A stretch of 64,000 bases of DNA, taken from Calonectria ilicicola. Its lineage: Eukaryota; Ascomycota; Sordariomycetes; Hypocreales; Nectriaceae. Each line of letters begins with the position of its first letter. Position 1 is the first letter of the stretch. Made by a program: the position numbers and the translations under genes. The stretch is taken from the NCBI GenBank assembly GCA_020809705.1, contig CP085830.1, positions 62,001 to 126,000 on the forward strand, given 5' to 3'. Below the pieces are notes generated by a model. The model searched no databases. It was not told where the DNA came from and saw only the letters and a program-made list of their open reading frames with translations. Positions 10,547 through 21,318 of this stretch are shown here, in pieces.

Positions 10547-12949
10547 CTATTGACGGCACCTCGACTTTGGCACAGCGATTGTCTTATCGCCAAAGCGCAC
10601 AACTGGATCGCCTGCATCACTAACACCGCCGCCCTCATCGTCTGAGTAGTTATTTGGGACCCTATTATGGCCAAAACCTCCAAAATCAATATCCTGTAAT
10701 TGACTGTTCCCTTCTTCATCCATTCCTTCAGGAAAGAGAATATTTCTTAGGCGGCGAATAGTCTCTGGCTTGCCCCTAGTCTTTCTGGTTGTAATGACCT
10801 CAATTTCGCTCTGATCCGAATCTTTATCCTTGCCCAAAGGAGGCAATTTAATTGATGAAGTTGAGGATATCGAGATATAATCACCGGGGTCACTTTGAGC
10901 CTCGTTGAGCGAGGTTGACATGACTGCGGCCCGGGATGCTCTCCATCTTGTCACCTCAGGGATGCATTGAAGCCACGATTCCGGCCGAACTGATGATAGA
11001 TGGCCTCGCCTTTCATCATCAGCTTCATTCCACTCATTCTGAAGACTTTGGATAGCATCAATATCCTCTTGAACCATTGCTTTATCACGAGTTTCCTGTT
11101 GACTAGCCTCTTCCGCTGCCACACGCAGCATTTTCAACTTGGCGCCGGCCCGACCGCGAGGCCGAGGGAGGCTCGGGCCGTCAATTGATGCGGCATCCTT
11201 TTCATCCTTTCGTAGTTGCTGGAAGAGCTTATTTTGCTCTCTATTTTGCTTCTGCAATAGCTTCTGTAAGTCATCATGAGCTCTATTAGATACCTTCGAA
11301 CGTAGCTCTTCCACAGTATATGCTCCATCATCAACCTTGACCTGGCGGCGTGTGTGTGTGCGGCGAGCTTCCAATTGCATCCGTTGGTGTTGTGCCTCGA
11401 GCATCCTCTTTTGGGATGACTGTGTAATAATAGCTAGATCAAGGCATGCATCCATATCCTGAATAACCTTCTTAACTGGTGTTCTTAATATATCAATCTC
11501 TCCTTGCTTGTGAAGCTCTGTATACGCTCTCTTCGTCTTCCTTGGTGTTACATTCATCTTATCCAGCCGCTCAGGGAAAAGAGGCTCTTCGAGATGCTTC
11601 ACTGCTTGACGACGAGGACCCAATATGACTTCTGGGTTAAGTGGCCATAGCCCTGCCTTCTCAAACCCAACATATATGTGGCAGCTCATAAACGCAGCCT
11701 TGAATAGGCGGTCCCATTGATTGAGGAAGTTATATCGAGTCATCTGTATGCCGCCGCCCTGTGTGAACTCGGTGAGGGCGGAACGTTGTTCCGACTTAAG
11801 GTGTTGATAAACACCAACATCAAGGGGCTGAAGGAAATGACTGCTGTGAGAGGGAAGGCGAAAGGGCACGATATCGAAGGCATGACAATACCAAATAAAG
11901 TCAGGGTCCTCATGAGCAGAGAAACCATCCATAAGAAGCATTCTGTAGACTGGCTTTGCTTTTCTTGGCTTCTGGGCCGCGATATTAGCTACCTGATGAT
12001 TCCAACTTTCTCTTCTTATGTCAGGTTTGTAACCAAACCACTCCTCAATTGAGGCACCACCAAACTCCTCACCAACAGCAAAGGAATGACGGTTAAAGTG
12101 TTCCAACCACTGATGAGCCCGATGTGTATTATTGAAGCCAGTATCAGTTTGAGTTATGATAATACGTTCATCAATATTAGCCATCACATATTCCTCTAGG
12201 ATGACCTTCGCAGAGAGGATAAGGAAGGAAGGAATAGCTCCACCAGCAGCATTGACAGCATCAATAGATGTGAGTGACTCTTTATTGCCTGGTTGAAAAG
12301 CAATTGGCCTAGTGTTTTTCTTCATCCGGGTTGAAAATAGCTTCAAGGCATCATTAACCCAGCCAATTTGGAGTGGTGTTTCATCGAAGTTCCAGAGATT
12401 GGCCTTCTTTATCCCTAACTCTGTGATAAAAGCTTCATATTCCTTGAACCACGCCTCCAAGCTAGGGACATCATACTCAATAGCAGCCCTTAGGATCTCT
12501 TTGACTTTAGGCTTCTTAAAGTGAAGCTCTGGATGCCGGGTTCGAAAGCCTTTTACCCACGATTTGGAAAGCCCCGTTGTGATGCCCGCGATGCGGTGCT
12601 TCCTAATGAAGTTGGCATAGTTCAAAATGCATACCTCTGTGACCGCAAATGCACTCTTTTCAACAGACCGGATATATGTAATCAATGCACGTTCCTCATT
12701 AGATGTCAAGGCCATTGGCTTGCCTCCTTTATTAGCAGTTGAAGGCAGAGGCTTTCCAGCTTTCAAAAAAGCTACATATTTCTTCACTAATGGCAGTGTT
12801 GTGCGGTGTAAGTAAGCTATCTCAAGCATGGTCTTCTGTCGAGGTGGTGCGGGGTTCCCGCGAGTTGTACGTGTGACCGTCTCGCCCGCCAAATATGCGC
12901 GCGCTGCATTTGCTGCAGCAGCCCTTGATTTCTCTGAAAATTTGGTCAT
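10547..12949 (-). CDS. Pogo-like transposase (DDE_1 superfamily, HTH/CENP-B type)
   Basis: An 800-residue single open frame. The N-terminal ~150 residues contain the two helix-turn-helix parts expected of psq/CENP-B-type DNA binding, with GLSKSWVKGFRTRHPEL near residues 126-142. The catalytic core follows with D189 in NFDETP, D341 in LLMDGFSAHED and D377 in LQPLDVGVYQHLK, a DDD triad of the pogo group. The C-terminal ~350 residues are charged and coiled-coil-like, with a run of Gln/Lys/Arg around QKQNREQNKLFQQL and an acidic tail, longer than the core strictly needs. No frameshift or stop breaks the frame. It would act in the nucleus on the inverted repeats of its own and related elements. 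Confidence 0.93.
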   Translation of the reverse strand: MTKFSEKSRAAAANAARAYLAGETVTRTTRGNPAPPRQKTMLEIAYLHRTTLPLVKKYVAFLKAGKPLPSTANKGGKPMALTSNEERALITYIRSVEKSAFAVTEVCILNYANFIRKHRIAGITTGLSKSWVKGFRTRHPELHFKKPKVKEILRAAIEYDVPSLEAWFKEYEAFITELGIKKANLWNFDETPLQIGWVNDALKLFSTRMKKNTRPIAFQPGNKESLTSIDAVNAAGGAIPSFLILSAKVILEEYVMANIDERIIITQTDTGFNNTHRAHQWLEHFNRHSFAVGEEFGGASIEEWFGYKPDIRRESWNHQVANIAAQKPRKAKPVYRMLLMDGFSAHEDPDFIWYCHAFDIVPFRLPSHSSHFLQPLDVGVYQHLKSEQRSALTEFTQGGGIQMTRYNFLNQWDRLFKAAFMSCHIYVGFEKAGLWPLNPEVILGPRRQAVKHLEEPLFPERLDKMNVTPRKTKRAYTELHKQGEIDILRTPVKKVIQDMDACLDLAIITQSSQKRMLEAQHQRMQLEARRTHTRRQVKVDDGAYTVEELRSKVSNRAHDDLQKLLQKQNREQNKLFQQLRKDEKDAASIDGPSLPRPRGRAGAKLKMLRVAAEEASQQETRDKAMVQEDIDAIQSLQNEWNEADDERRGHLSSVRPESWLQCIPEVTRWRASRAAVMSTSLNEAQSDPGDYISISSTSSIKLPPLGKDKDSDQSEIEVITTRKTRGKPETIRRLRNILFPEGMDEEGNSQLQDIDFGGFGHNRVPNNYSDDEGGGVSDAGDPVVRFGDKTIAVPKSRCRQ

Positions 12950-13076
12950 AGTGAAATAAGATCACAATAAATGTGTTTCTTTAATTTGAGTCAATTTGGA
13001 CGTGAAATGGTGGTGTTGTGGTGCGTTGAGGTTTAAAAACTTGGATATGCCAACTACGAAGATACGGGTTATGTTA

Positions 13077-13099
13077 CCGCCTCTCCAGAGGAGAGGCGG
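13077..13099. repeat. Right subterminal palindrome of the transposon
   Basis: A 10-bp stem and 3-nt loop: CCGCCTCTCC pairs with GGAGAGGCGG, read on the transposase strand. Compared with the left copy, an A-T pair has become G-C, so the stem is preserved by a compensatory change. Confidence 0.85.
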
Positions 13100-14564
13100 G
13101 GGCTTAAGCCGCCCCAGCGTAGCAACGGCTTAGTCAACCCGGCGGGTAGCCTTTAGGTAGTTGCTGATGTTATCAGCGCCCAATTTGGGCAGCCATTGAG
13201 ATACTAGAGGCACGAAATTTGATGAATTTGGTGGAGGTAGTCCGATGCCATCTTCAGGGCCCTTGAGCTCTTGCATTTTATCCCTTACAGACTCGATAAA
13301 GTCACATGATCTGGAAAGTAGTTCAGCACCTGTGCGAAGAAGCTGCATGGGTGATAGGTGGCTTACAGTATCAAGTAACGGTGCAACATCTCCTCATCGA
13401 ATCGCATTGGGATATCTGGAATGTCCTTGAGCGGACAACATATTTCCAGTATGTTCAAAAGGCCATCAAGGTGGGCTTGAGCGGCAGTCACATTGCCGAT
13501 AGCAGACTTCACCAGAGCGTTAGTGCCGGGGCATGTGCAGACTGGGTATCGCGACACACCTCAATAAAAGCCAATGTGGCGATGTGTTTCACCACAGGAC
13601 CAAGATTCATTGAATGCGGATCCTCGAGCTGCTTATTCAGGTTTTGAATAGTCTCGATCTTGTGGAACAGGCCAGTCGACTGAAAGGTGTGACAATCGCG
13701 GGCATTCCAAAGATAGTGTAGGTCTGCCACGAGCAAGGTATCACGCAAGGCATCTGGATTATGTACCACGGAGGGTCGGCTGCAAAACCAAGTACTGTGA
13801 GTGGCGTCCGATTATGTGACGTGTAGGAACTTACATGTCATGTTCCTTTGCTTTTTGGTAGATGACCTCATGGTTGTGTTGGAAGACTGAGCGGCAGAGG
13901 TCAATTTTGAACGAGCGAGCAACGACAGCGGTCAATGACCTACAGTAATGGAGAAGCTCCTTGGACTTGTATGGCATCTGCAGAGGCAAAGAGTCAAAGG
14001 GATCAACGGGGTTAGCGTTTATCGTGAGTGTCACCGGAGAGGCTGAGTGGGGTTGTGGCTTGCCCACGCACACGACCCAAGGCTTCTGCTGGCCGGGCAG
14101 AGGCAAGGCGCGGCGCTCTCTCAGGGGAGGATCCAGCGAGGGGAATTCACAGGGCTTGTTGAGCTTAGCACACGGACCACTGGGTTATTGGTTAGCTGAC
14201 AGGACGCGGCTTTGGCGGTGAGTTGGGAGCAGAGACGACGGACCAGGTTGGCTGGACCCCGTCGCAGCGCACATGACGCTGCTTACACGGCAGACAGCCA
14301 TTCCGGCCGCGCGTATGGTACTTCCTTGTCCACGGCTGAATTTTGACGTCGCTGGGTGGCTTCATGTCTCTCGCTCTCGGTTAGGTGAGATGTCTGCAGC
14401 CGCAGTGGGTGAGATTGCGCTCGATTGTAGGAGGGGCGGTAAGCGGTTGTCGCCCGTTTTAGCCTGAGTGGCCAACCACTTTGCAGTATCCACCTCGCCC
14501 TCTCTTCTGGGACGGTTAGACGACAGAAGTTGTCCAGGATGTCGATCCTTTGCGCTTGTGCCAT

Positions 14565-14890
14565 GCCTCAGGCAAATAAGGCACCAATATATTTAGTTCG
14601 GGTTTTTTTTTTTTACGACCGCTGTCACTACCACTACCCTAGACCAATTCATTGAAGCATTGTTGTAGTTAAAACGTAAATGCAGTTGTATATTTAAACT
14701 GGGTGCAAGATAAACAAAAATGCTTTGAAAAAAGCACTTTGGATGCATGAATGGAAAATTCTTGAATCAATAGTACAATGTTGGTTTGTCGAAAAGAATC
14801 CTTACGGTTCAGCTCTTGCACCTTCCCGGTCATCAGAACGAACCCCACCCCAATCTTGCAGAGATCAATATCTCTAAAACCTCCTCCAAT
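14565..14890. other. Intergenic, poly-T
   Basis: This stretch lies between the 5' end of the split gene and the 3' end of the small secreted gene. It holds a pure T run near 14607-14616. No gene is visible. Confidence 0.5.
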
Positions 14891-15207
14891 CTAGTCGTCA
14901 CGACACCCAACCACCAATGGGTTTCCATTGTCGACCTTGAACCAGGACTGGCATTTTGGAACCTCTTGTCTCTTGTCCGACTTCTGAGGGCCAGTAATGA
15001 TCAGAGGAGCTGCATCACCAATCTTGAAGGGATTTTCTGGACCGGCTTTGCCGCTCAGGTCCTGAGATCGTTGGACGAGTCTGAAGCAACTCAAATCAGT
15101 ATTCATGGGCCAGTGATTTGTGTCGGAAAGAGATCTTACTCATTATTGACAGGAACGGCGGCACTAATGCCAGCAACAGCAAGCAAAAAAATCACGGAGA
15201 ATTGCAT
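14891..15207 (-). CDS. Small secreted protein, 85 residues
   Basis: Two exons (15140-15207 and 14891-15080) are split by a 59-nt intron. Residues 1-17 (MQFSVIFLLAVAGISAA) form a clear signal peptide. The mature part is about 65 residues with two cysteines and a KR dibasic site just before QEVPKCQSW, which could be cut by a Kex2-type protease. It ends in GCRDD. I do not recognise the family. Phase across the intron is consistent and the frame closes with TAG. Role unknown. Confidence 0.68.
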
Positions 15208-16948
15208 GGTTGATATTGAACGAATGACTGAGAGTAAAGAAGATGCAACCGAGATAGATAACTGAATGAGATGGTAAAGACTGTGGATAGCTGTTTCAAG
15301 AATAATTATTTTACATGGAGAAGCATGCTTATTTATGTGTTTCGTTCCTCCCATCCATATTTGTTGAGAAGAATATTTTAGTAAGCCATGAATCCCGAGT
15401 CCGAGACTCACAGTACTAGCTAAGCCTGATACGAGATTAAGCTTATTTTTAATTGCCAGGAGAGTGAGTATAACATGTGATGCTATTGGTGTGCTTACGT
15501 GTAAATAAGGTTCTTTACCCCTCAAGACTCTGCCCTCCGCCGAAGGCACGCACAAATTCTCACCATGAATGACTCAGAGGCCCGTGTAGAAAAATGAAAG
15601 ATCGTTGCGCAAGATGGTGGTGAGGATGTAATCTGACCCTGATCGATTGTCATACTTTAAAAAATTGGTCAAAAAAATAAATTACGAACACAGTCGATAG
15701 GACTTTCCTCACAGGCTGCAATCGAACAAATGATATGTTGCGAGTGTCATTTTTATTCTCCATTCTGATAGTATTATTTCCATCTCTTTTGGATTTTTTG
15801 TTCTGGCAGCTATTTGGACATCTTATCCCATGATTCAAGTTTGATGTCACAGAATACTCATCAAGTCACTGACTTGGCTCATTAGTGGGACTCAAGCTTT
15901 CGTTCCTTTTAGGATCCATTATGCATTGATAGTTTCCTTTTGAACTCTGTCAGTTAGTTACGTACTAGAAATGGCCGGTGACTCATATTCCCGTTGATTA
16001 AAATGAGATATAGGGCCATGTAATAAATGAAATTGGGTCAATCATGAACCAGAACGCCTAAGATAGAAATTGGCTCCCTGGTGGTGCCAAGAAAAATTAG
16101 CAAAAGGTGTTGAGAAAATAACATTATACTAAACTGTAATTGGGGAAAGTCTGTTTGGGAAGGCGCTATGCAAGGGTGGGTATTGGATTGGAGAAATTTC
16201 CAAAATGTAGTCGGATCTTCAGAGCATAGGGCAAGTCCTCTAGTTCCGTTCCGAGGATGCGCAAATAATCTTTCCGAGGAACCGCTCTTTTCTCCGAGGT
16301 TCATCACAAAATAAATGCAACATGGCCAAATGTAAGTTCATGGGACCGTGGAAAACACCCATCCCTTGGATAAATCTCATTTTGAGCCAGTAGTACATTT
16401 CCATACAACTTATAGAAACCTTTGTCCATGGATCGGATCATGGTTTGATCGAAATGTTGATTGGTTATGATAGCGCTGTGATTATGTAGAACCAAGTTAT
16501 ACTCCGATTGAAGACAGATAGGTCGAAGCCTCCCCCTTCGGCTGTGCACCTGTGGAACTTCTTTAGTCATGGATGATATTGCCGGCTTTTAGAGGTCAGA
16601 ATATCTCTCCCGCGGGGGTCCTCTGTTGGTGCTACTTTCTACTTCTGTCACTGCCAGAATTCCAATCGTGGCCAATATATCCCTACCTAGGAGGGTAATG
16701 GACCACGAATGTGACAGTTCTTTCCTGTATAGAGCTTAAACAAATCATGAGGTAATCGACAAAATGGTTGGTAATCTAAAACCTTCGTCTCCAAACCTCC
16801 GAGGATCTCAATTTCCGAGGACCTATTCATCTTGGGTCTTTGAAAGCTCGACATTTAATTAATTCACCTTCTTGCGAATCCATCGCTTAAAGCTCTGCAC
16901 TATTTGTGACTTGGCCAAATTATCATCAAGCTATCCATAGTCAAATAA
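15208..16948. other. Intergenic, no gene identified
   Basis: About 1.7 kb of AT-rich sequence. Minus-strand frames at 16038-16307 and 16304-16570 are open but show no domain, signal peptide or splice partners. I treat the stretch as non-coding or decayed. Confidence 0.45.
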
Positions 16949-18592
16949 ATGCCAAAAATGCTACGGAAACTTGTTACACTTGGATTTGTCGCCCAGCTGG
17001 CTAGGTTGGGCCTGGCCAGTTCAACCCAAAATAAACCCCCTCTCGGTGGAAACCCACCTGTCAGTCATATTTCAATACTTACTGCTTCCGAGAGTAAGCT
17101 AACTTTTTGAAGTGTGATGCGCTCGAACTAGCTGGTCTTAGGCATCTGCTCTTATACCCCACTGATGATGAATATGAGCCGCAAATACAAACTTGGTGGG
17201 CCGCCAATACTCGTCTTCACCCATGGTGTCTTGTACTTCCTCAAACTACTGACGACGTCTCCTTGATACTGAAAACTCTCCATAACACCGGAGAGGGAGC
17301 CGGAGACTGGCACATAGCAATTCGTAGCGGTGGCCACGCAACGGCAGGAAGCAACAATATTGAAAATGGGGTTACAATAGATCTCAGTCACATTAACTCG
17401 AGTTTTTATGACGTTGAATCTAACACAGCGAGAATACAGACAGGTGGGCGCTGGAGAAATGTTTATGCGCAGCTTTATGAGCAAGGAGTTACAGTTGTTG
17501 GAGGTCGTGATGGGTTTGTTGGCGTCGGAGGCTTTTTGCTGGGAGGCGGCTACTCCTTTTACACGCCAAAGTTTGGGTTTGGATGCGACAACGTTGTGAA
17601 CTATGAGATTGTCCTCGCCAACGGAACGATTGTTGAAGCAAACGAAAAAGTTCACCAGGACCTCTTTCGAGCACTGAAGGGAGGTGGCAGTAACTTTGGC
17701 ATTGTCACGCGCTTTGATATGGAAGTCATACCGGCACAAGACGTCTTTTATGACCTTCGTTCCATGTCAAGCAGCTATTCTGATGTGGTTGTGAGTGCCG
17801 TTGTGGATTTTGCAAATCATGACCAATCACTTGGTGATAACTCCTTGCTGGTATGGGCATCATACAATGCGTCCATCAGTCAAAACATTACCCTATCTAC
17901 CATGTACGCAAATCTGGCAGGAGACTCCGCAGGTGTGGAAGGATATAGCCGGATTCGAGACGTCCCAGCCCTCTCTAATTTAACCACTCAGCAGAGCATT
18001 GTCCGAGCTACGGCAACTTTTGGTGTTGGTGTAGGAATGTGGTATGTCTTGGCCGAAATTCTCCCAAGCTTTTTTTCGATTAACCAAAGACAGGAACTCT
18101 GGAGCCACATTCACGTTCAAAAACAGCCCAGATATACTAAGGCACTCTATCAAAATTTATGAGAAATTCGTGCAAACTCTAATCGCCGCTATTGGTGCTG
18201 ACAACTTTTCAACTTTCATGTTCTTCCAACCTTTGCCATCTTACCTTGGACGGCTCGGTCAGCAACGTGGGGGAAATATTCTCGGGCTTGAAAATATCGA
18301 CAACAGCGTAATGTGTACATTCAGCCTAAGTGTCACCTCTGGAGAGGCAGACTTTGCGCTTGCGCGATCACTTGTGATGACCACTTCATCGCAAATACAG
18401 TCCTTTGCCGCATCTGTGGATGGTCATATCGACTTCATATATCTCAACTATGCTGATGCCAATCAAAATCCTCTAGGTAGTTATGGGAAAGATCAGGTCA
18501 GATATATGCAGAGCGTGGCTGGCAAGTACGACCCAAAAGGCATGTTTCAGAAGCGTATTCCTAAGGGTTTCAAAATTAGCCGGGTAACTTGA
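16949..18592 (+). CDS. Secreted BBE-type FAD-dependent oxidase
   Basis: Three exons (16949-17059, 17113-18041, 18094-18592) give about 512 residues, normal for fungal berberine-bridge-enzyme-like oxidases. Residues 1-25 form a signal peptide, so it is probably secreted. The FAD_binding_4 domain carries IRSGGHATAG, whose His112 is the expected covalent FAD anchor, and VGVGGFLLGGGYSF followed by FGCDNVVNYEIVLANG. The C-terminal BBE segment appears as YLNYAD...GKDQVRYMQSVAGKYDP. Both introns (53 and 52 nt) were set by phase; the first has a GCTAAC branch point and joins PPLGGNPP to CDALELAGL. Several N-glycosylation sequons (NSS, NAS, NIT, NLT) fit secretion. Such enzymes oxidise sugars, alkaloids or polyketide intermediates; the substrate is unknown. 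Confidence 0.88.
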
Positions 18593-20331
18593 TGACTTGC
18601 GCATGCTTGGTGTTACCAGCTTGAGACCAGAATATTCATCAAGGATCGGATCAGTCTATATTCAAGTTTAGTTTCAAACTCATTCATACTTACCATTTAT
18701 TGCAAATTATCATTATGTACCATTTTATGTTATGAAACATCCAAATCTTCGCATATTATTATATGCATATGCACAGTGTACTTGTGCACCGACTAGCCAT
18801 ATAGTCCTTCGCATAAAGTTCGACATGGGTACAGGTTTTCCCGAACCAGTGGGTTTTCGTCTGGTGGTTCTTGGCTACGATGGTACAAGGACCTGTGCAT
18901 AGTTAATCTTATGATTTAAAGTTCTGTGACTTTGACCTTATCAATTGTTTCCCGCATAAGAGAATATATGTTGCAATTTGAGCTGAGGATTACAACATAT
19001 CTTCTTTGCTTTAGCACTGAGATTTTGAAGAGAATCACCCGATTATGTGGTACCTAGTTTTGCCAAGAGATTATCTATCGCGTGATGATTACTAAGTAAA
19101 GAATTTGTGTAATACGCTGGAATGTGGAATTTAAATCTTATGCTCGACGAAGGCGTCCGTGCTGCCACATACAAAACGGTACTGAGGGGTCCTGGCAATA
19201 GTGGAGAACAACCTTTCATTATCTATTTCCATCCTCTTGATTTCTAATTCGATTCAATTTTCAATATAATTATCAAAAATAGGCCATTTTCGATAGAAAA
19301 CGACTCCGCCATGTCTCCCGGGTGTCGGATAAAATTTAATTTAGCGTAGCGGAACAAACCTCCAAGTGCTTCCCTCCTGCGAAGACGAACTCCGGACTTT
19401 CACGACGCCCTACACGCCGCACAGATCAACTTTATTCCACACCGCCAGCTACCCAAGCTCCAGATGATGTTTCGAAATAATTACGATACCGCTAATCAAA
19501 AAATTTTTTTTTTTTTGACATGAACATAAGCGATTATCTGATCCTTGAAGCCCTGAGCCCATGCAACAATGCCACAACCCACCCTTGTATCATTTTGCCG
19601 AATTGGGAATAGCGCTGCCGATTAATGCCAACGGTTGGAGAGGCATAAATTTATGTTTTTCTGAATACGAGTAGGTGGACAGGTGCGATTGAGAATTTCA
19701 ACCAATATGGATACGCCAGTACTCTTGGCAATTGTGCTGAACTACCTTACCGCCGATTGAAACTTTTCTTGGCTAATATGCTAGACTTTGTAAACATGAT
19801 ACATTATGCTAGCTTGGTTTTCGACTCTGCTGGTGGCCCGACATTACCGCTACTTGATTTTCGGAGTTATTCATGCGTGGCTATACTGCCAAGGCATCTA
19901 TGGCACGTGAATTTGTTCTGATCATCCTAAGCTTGCTTCCTGCCTAAAACTAGATCTTGTCAATACTAACCTGATCATGTCAAGCAGAGCATGCTTTCGT
20001 TTTGATCACCTTGACATCAGTCACATGTTAAGGCTTTATATACATACCTTTCATCATACGTGGAATAATAGGAGGCAGTGTCCATAGGGTAGTGGTGTCA
20101 ACATCAAATGTAACCAAAACCTTCGCTTGAACTTTATTTATTAAGCGAAACCTTAACGGCATGGTGTATACGAAACGTTCTTGGCAAAAGTCGATCATGG
20201 AGTATAACTAAGAGGCACCTATGGCCTTCCCATCGCCTTCGAAGCGCCTTCATCTTCATTATAATCACACCAAAATCCTTGGTGATATTTTGCTCAGTCG
20301 TTTATCATCACAACTCCATCCTGTAGTCAAG
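18593..20331. other. Intergenic, no gene identified
   Basis: About 1.7 kb, AT-rich, with a T run at about 19504-19516. There are no coherent frames. The right end is presumably the promoter of the secreted-protein gene, with a TTTATATACA-like box near 20035. Confidence 0.45.
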
Positions 20332-21055
20332 ATGCGTTTTACTGCTGCATATATTTTTACCCTTGTCAGCATGGCTTCTGCTGGTGTCATTGACTCCAAA
20401 GCCTGCAGCAGTAAAGGCGCCTGCGTGTCAAATTCTGGGTGCCAGTACGAACACGTTGCTTTGACGAGCACAAATGATCCAGCTTACACTTGCGGCACTG
20501 CAGGAACTGTCAACTACCAAGAGGCGGCGAGCACTACACTGGACTTCCGAGGTGGCCTCAGCACATTGACCGAAGTTTCCAAGGCTGACTTCCCTCACTG
20601 TGACATCGCTCAGCCTGGAGTAAATTCTGTTCTTCTTGTGGGTGCTTTCTCCCTCATCCCCTCTATTCATCTTAGCTCATCTCACCGCGCATTTTTGAGC
20701 AAACACCAACTGCGCTGTCTATCATCGATCCAAAGCTAAATGACTGTTGCTTGAACCAATGGCTAACAAAAGGCTTGGATGTGTCCAGAGAGAGGATTGG
20801 AATGACATTACCGTGTTTGGCTTTATTGACTACGATTGCACCAAGGCGGTCCCAACTGAAAAAACCTGTTTTTATGACGAAAGTGGTATTAATACGGGCT
20901 CGTAAGTGCTTTCTCATTGATTGAATGATCTTAGAAGTTCATGCTTACATCAAAATAAAACTAGGGCTATTATCTGCAAGGTTTTGAGAAAGGGAGAGGC
21001 CTGCACAAGCACAACTCAGAAACTCTGGTCCCAGGCTTCATGCCCTGCTAACTAA
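20332..21055 (+). CDS. Secreted cysteine-rich protein, about 163 residues
   Basis: The start at 20332 gives MRFTAAYIFTLVSMASAGV, a clear signal peptide. I propose three exons: 20332-20619, 20789-20901 and 20965-21055. The last intron (20902-20964) is secure. The first has less certain borders: an earlier acceptor after GGCTAACAAAAG would be out of phase, so the acceptor at GTCCAG (20788) is used. The mature protein has about nine cysteines (KACSSKGACV, SGCQYE, YTCGT, FPHCD, DCTK, KTCFYD, IICK, GEACTS, ASCPAN). No family was recognised. It is the third small secreted cysteine-containing gene in the window's first third. Confidence 0.66.
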
Positions 21056-21318
21056 AGGTTAACTGGATGCCAGTCTCATAAGATTGCTGTGGTTTTGTAA
21101 TTAATTTTGCTACTTTTTGATACTGGAGCAAGTAGTGAACATATACTAAGGTTGTGAACGGTGACACCAAGTAAAATGTGACTACTGTGAGACAAGTTTA
21201 GGTTGCTTCACAACTGAATAAGGTGATGAAGTGAATACTCTTACATCCAAGTATAACGATGAACTGGTCAGATTTCTTACTCAAACTATAAATCCACTAT
21301 GGGTCATTCTGAAGCCAT

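Larger units (their letters stand above)
10289..13146 (-). mobile_element. Fot/pogo-like DNA transposon
   Basis: The element is 2,858 bp and is flanked on both sides by TA (10287-10288 and 13147-13148), the expected target duplication of Tc1/mariner/pogo elements. Its ends are long inverted repeats, about 131 bp on the left (10289-10419) and 136 bp on the right (13011-13146). Both begin with CCCGC and soon reach GTTGACTAAGCC, and they are clearly similar but not identical. Each repeat holds a subterminal palindrome. The single gene is an uninterrupted 800-codon transposase, so the copy looks potentially autonomous. It sits inside the gene at 9595-14564. Confidence 0.93.
9595..14564 (-). pseudogene. 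Regulator-like gene split by a transposon
   Basis: Coding sequence on the minus strand is interrupted at 10287-13148 by a pogo-like element. On the 5' side (13149 to about 14564), blocks include PFDSLPLQMPYKSKELLHYC, a layout I associate with fungal-specific regulator-like (tachykinin-family) proteins, then HNPDALRDTLLVADLHYLW. On the 3' side, 9595-10286 is one open exon ending in QLEKEKK. If the element and one TA copy are ignored, NYLKA on one side continues in frame into MAMSPFLL on the other, so one exon was hit. Within the 5' part, an intron with a CACTAACG branch point joins AFIE to SAIGNV in phase. A second small gap near 13335-13385 needs a weak GTTACT donor or reflects decay. The start at 14564 is tentative. 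Function is presumably lost. Confidence 0.65.

Noticed and set aside
16038..16570. Two overlapping minus-strand frames of about 90 codons
   Set aside because: No family resemblance and no supporting start or splice context.
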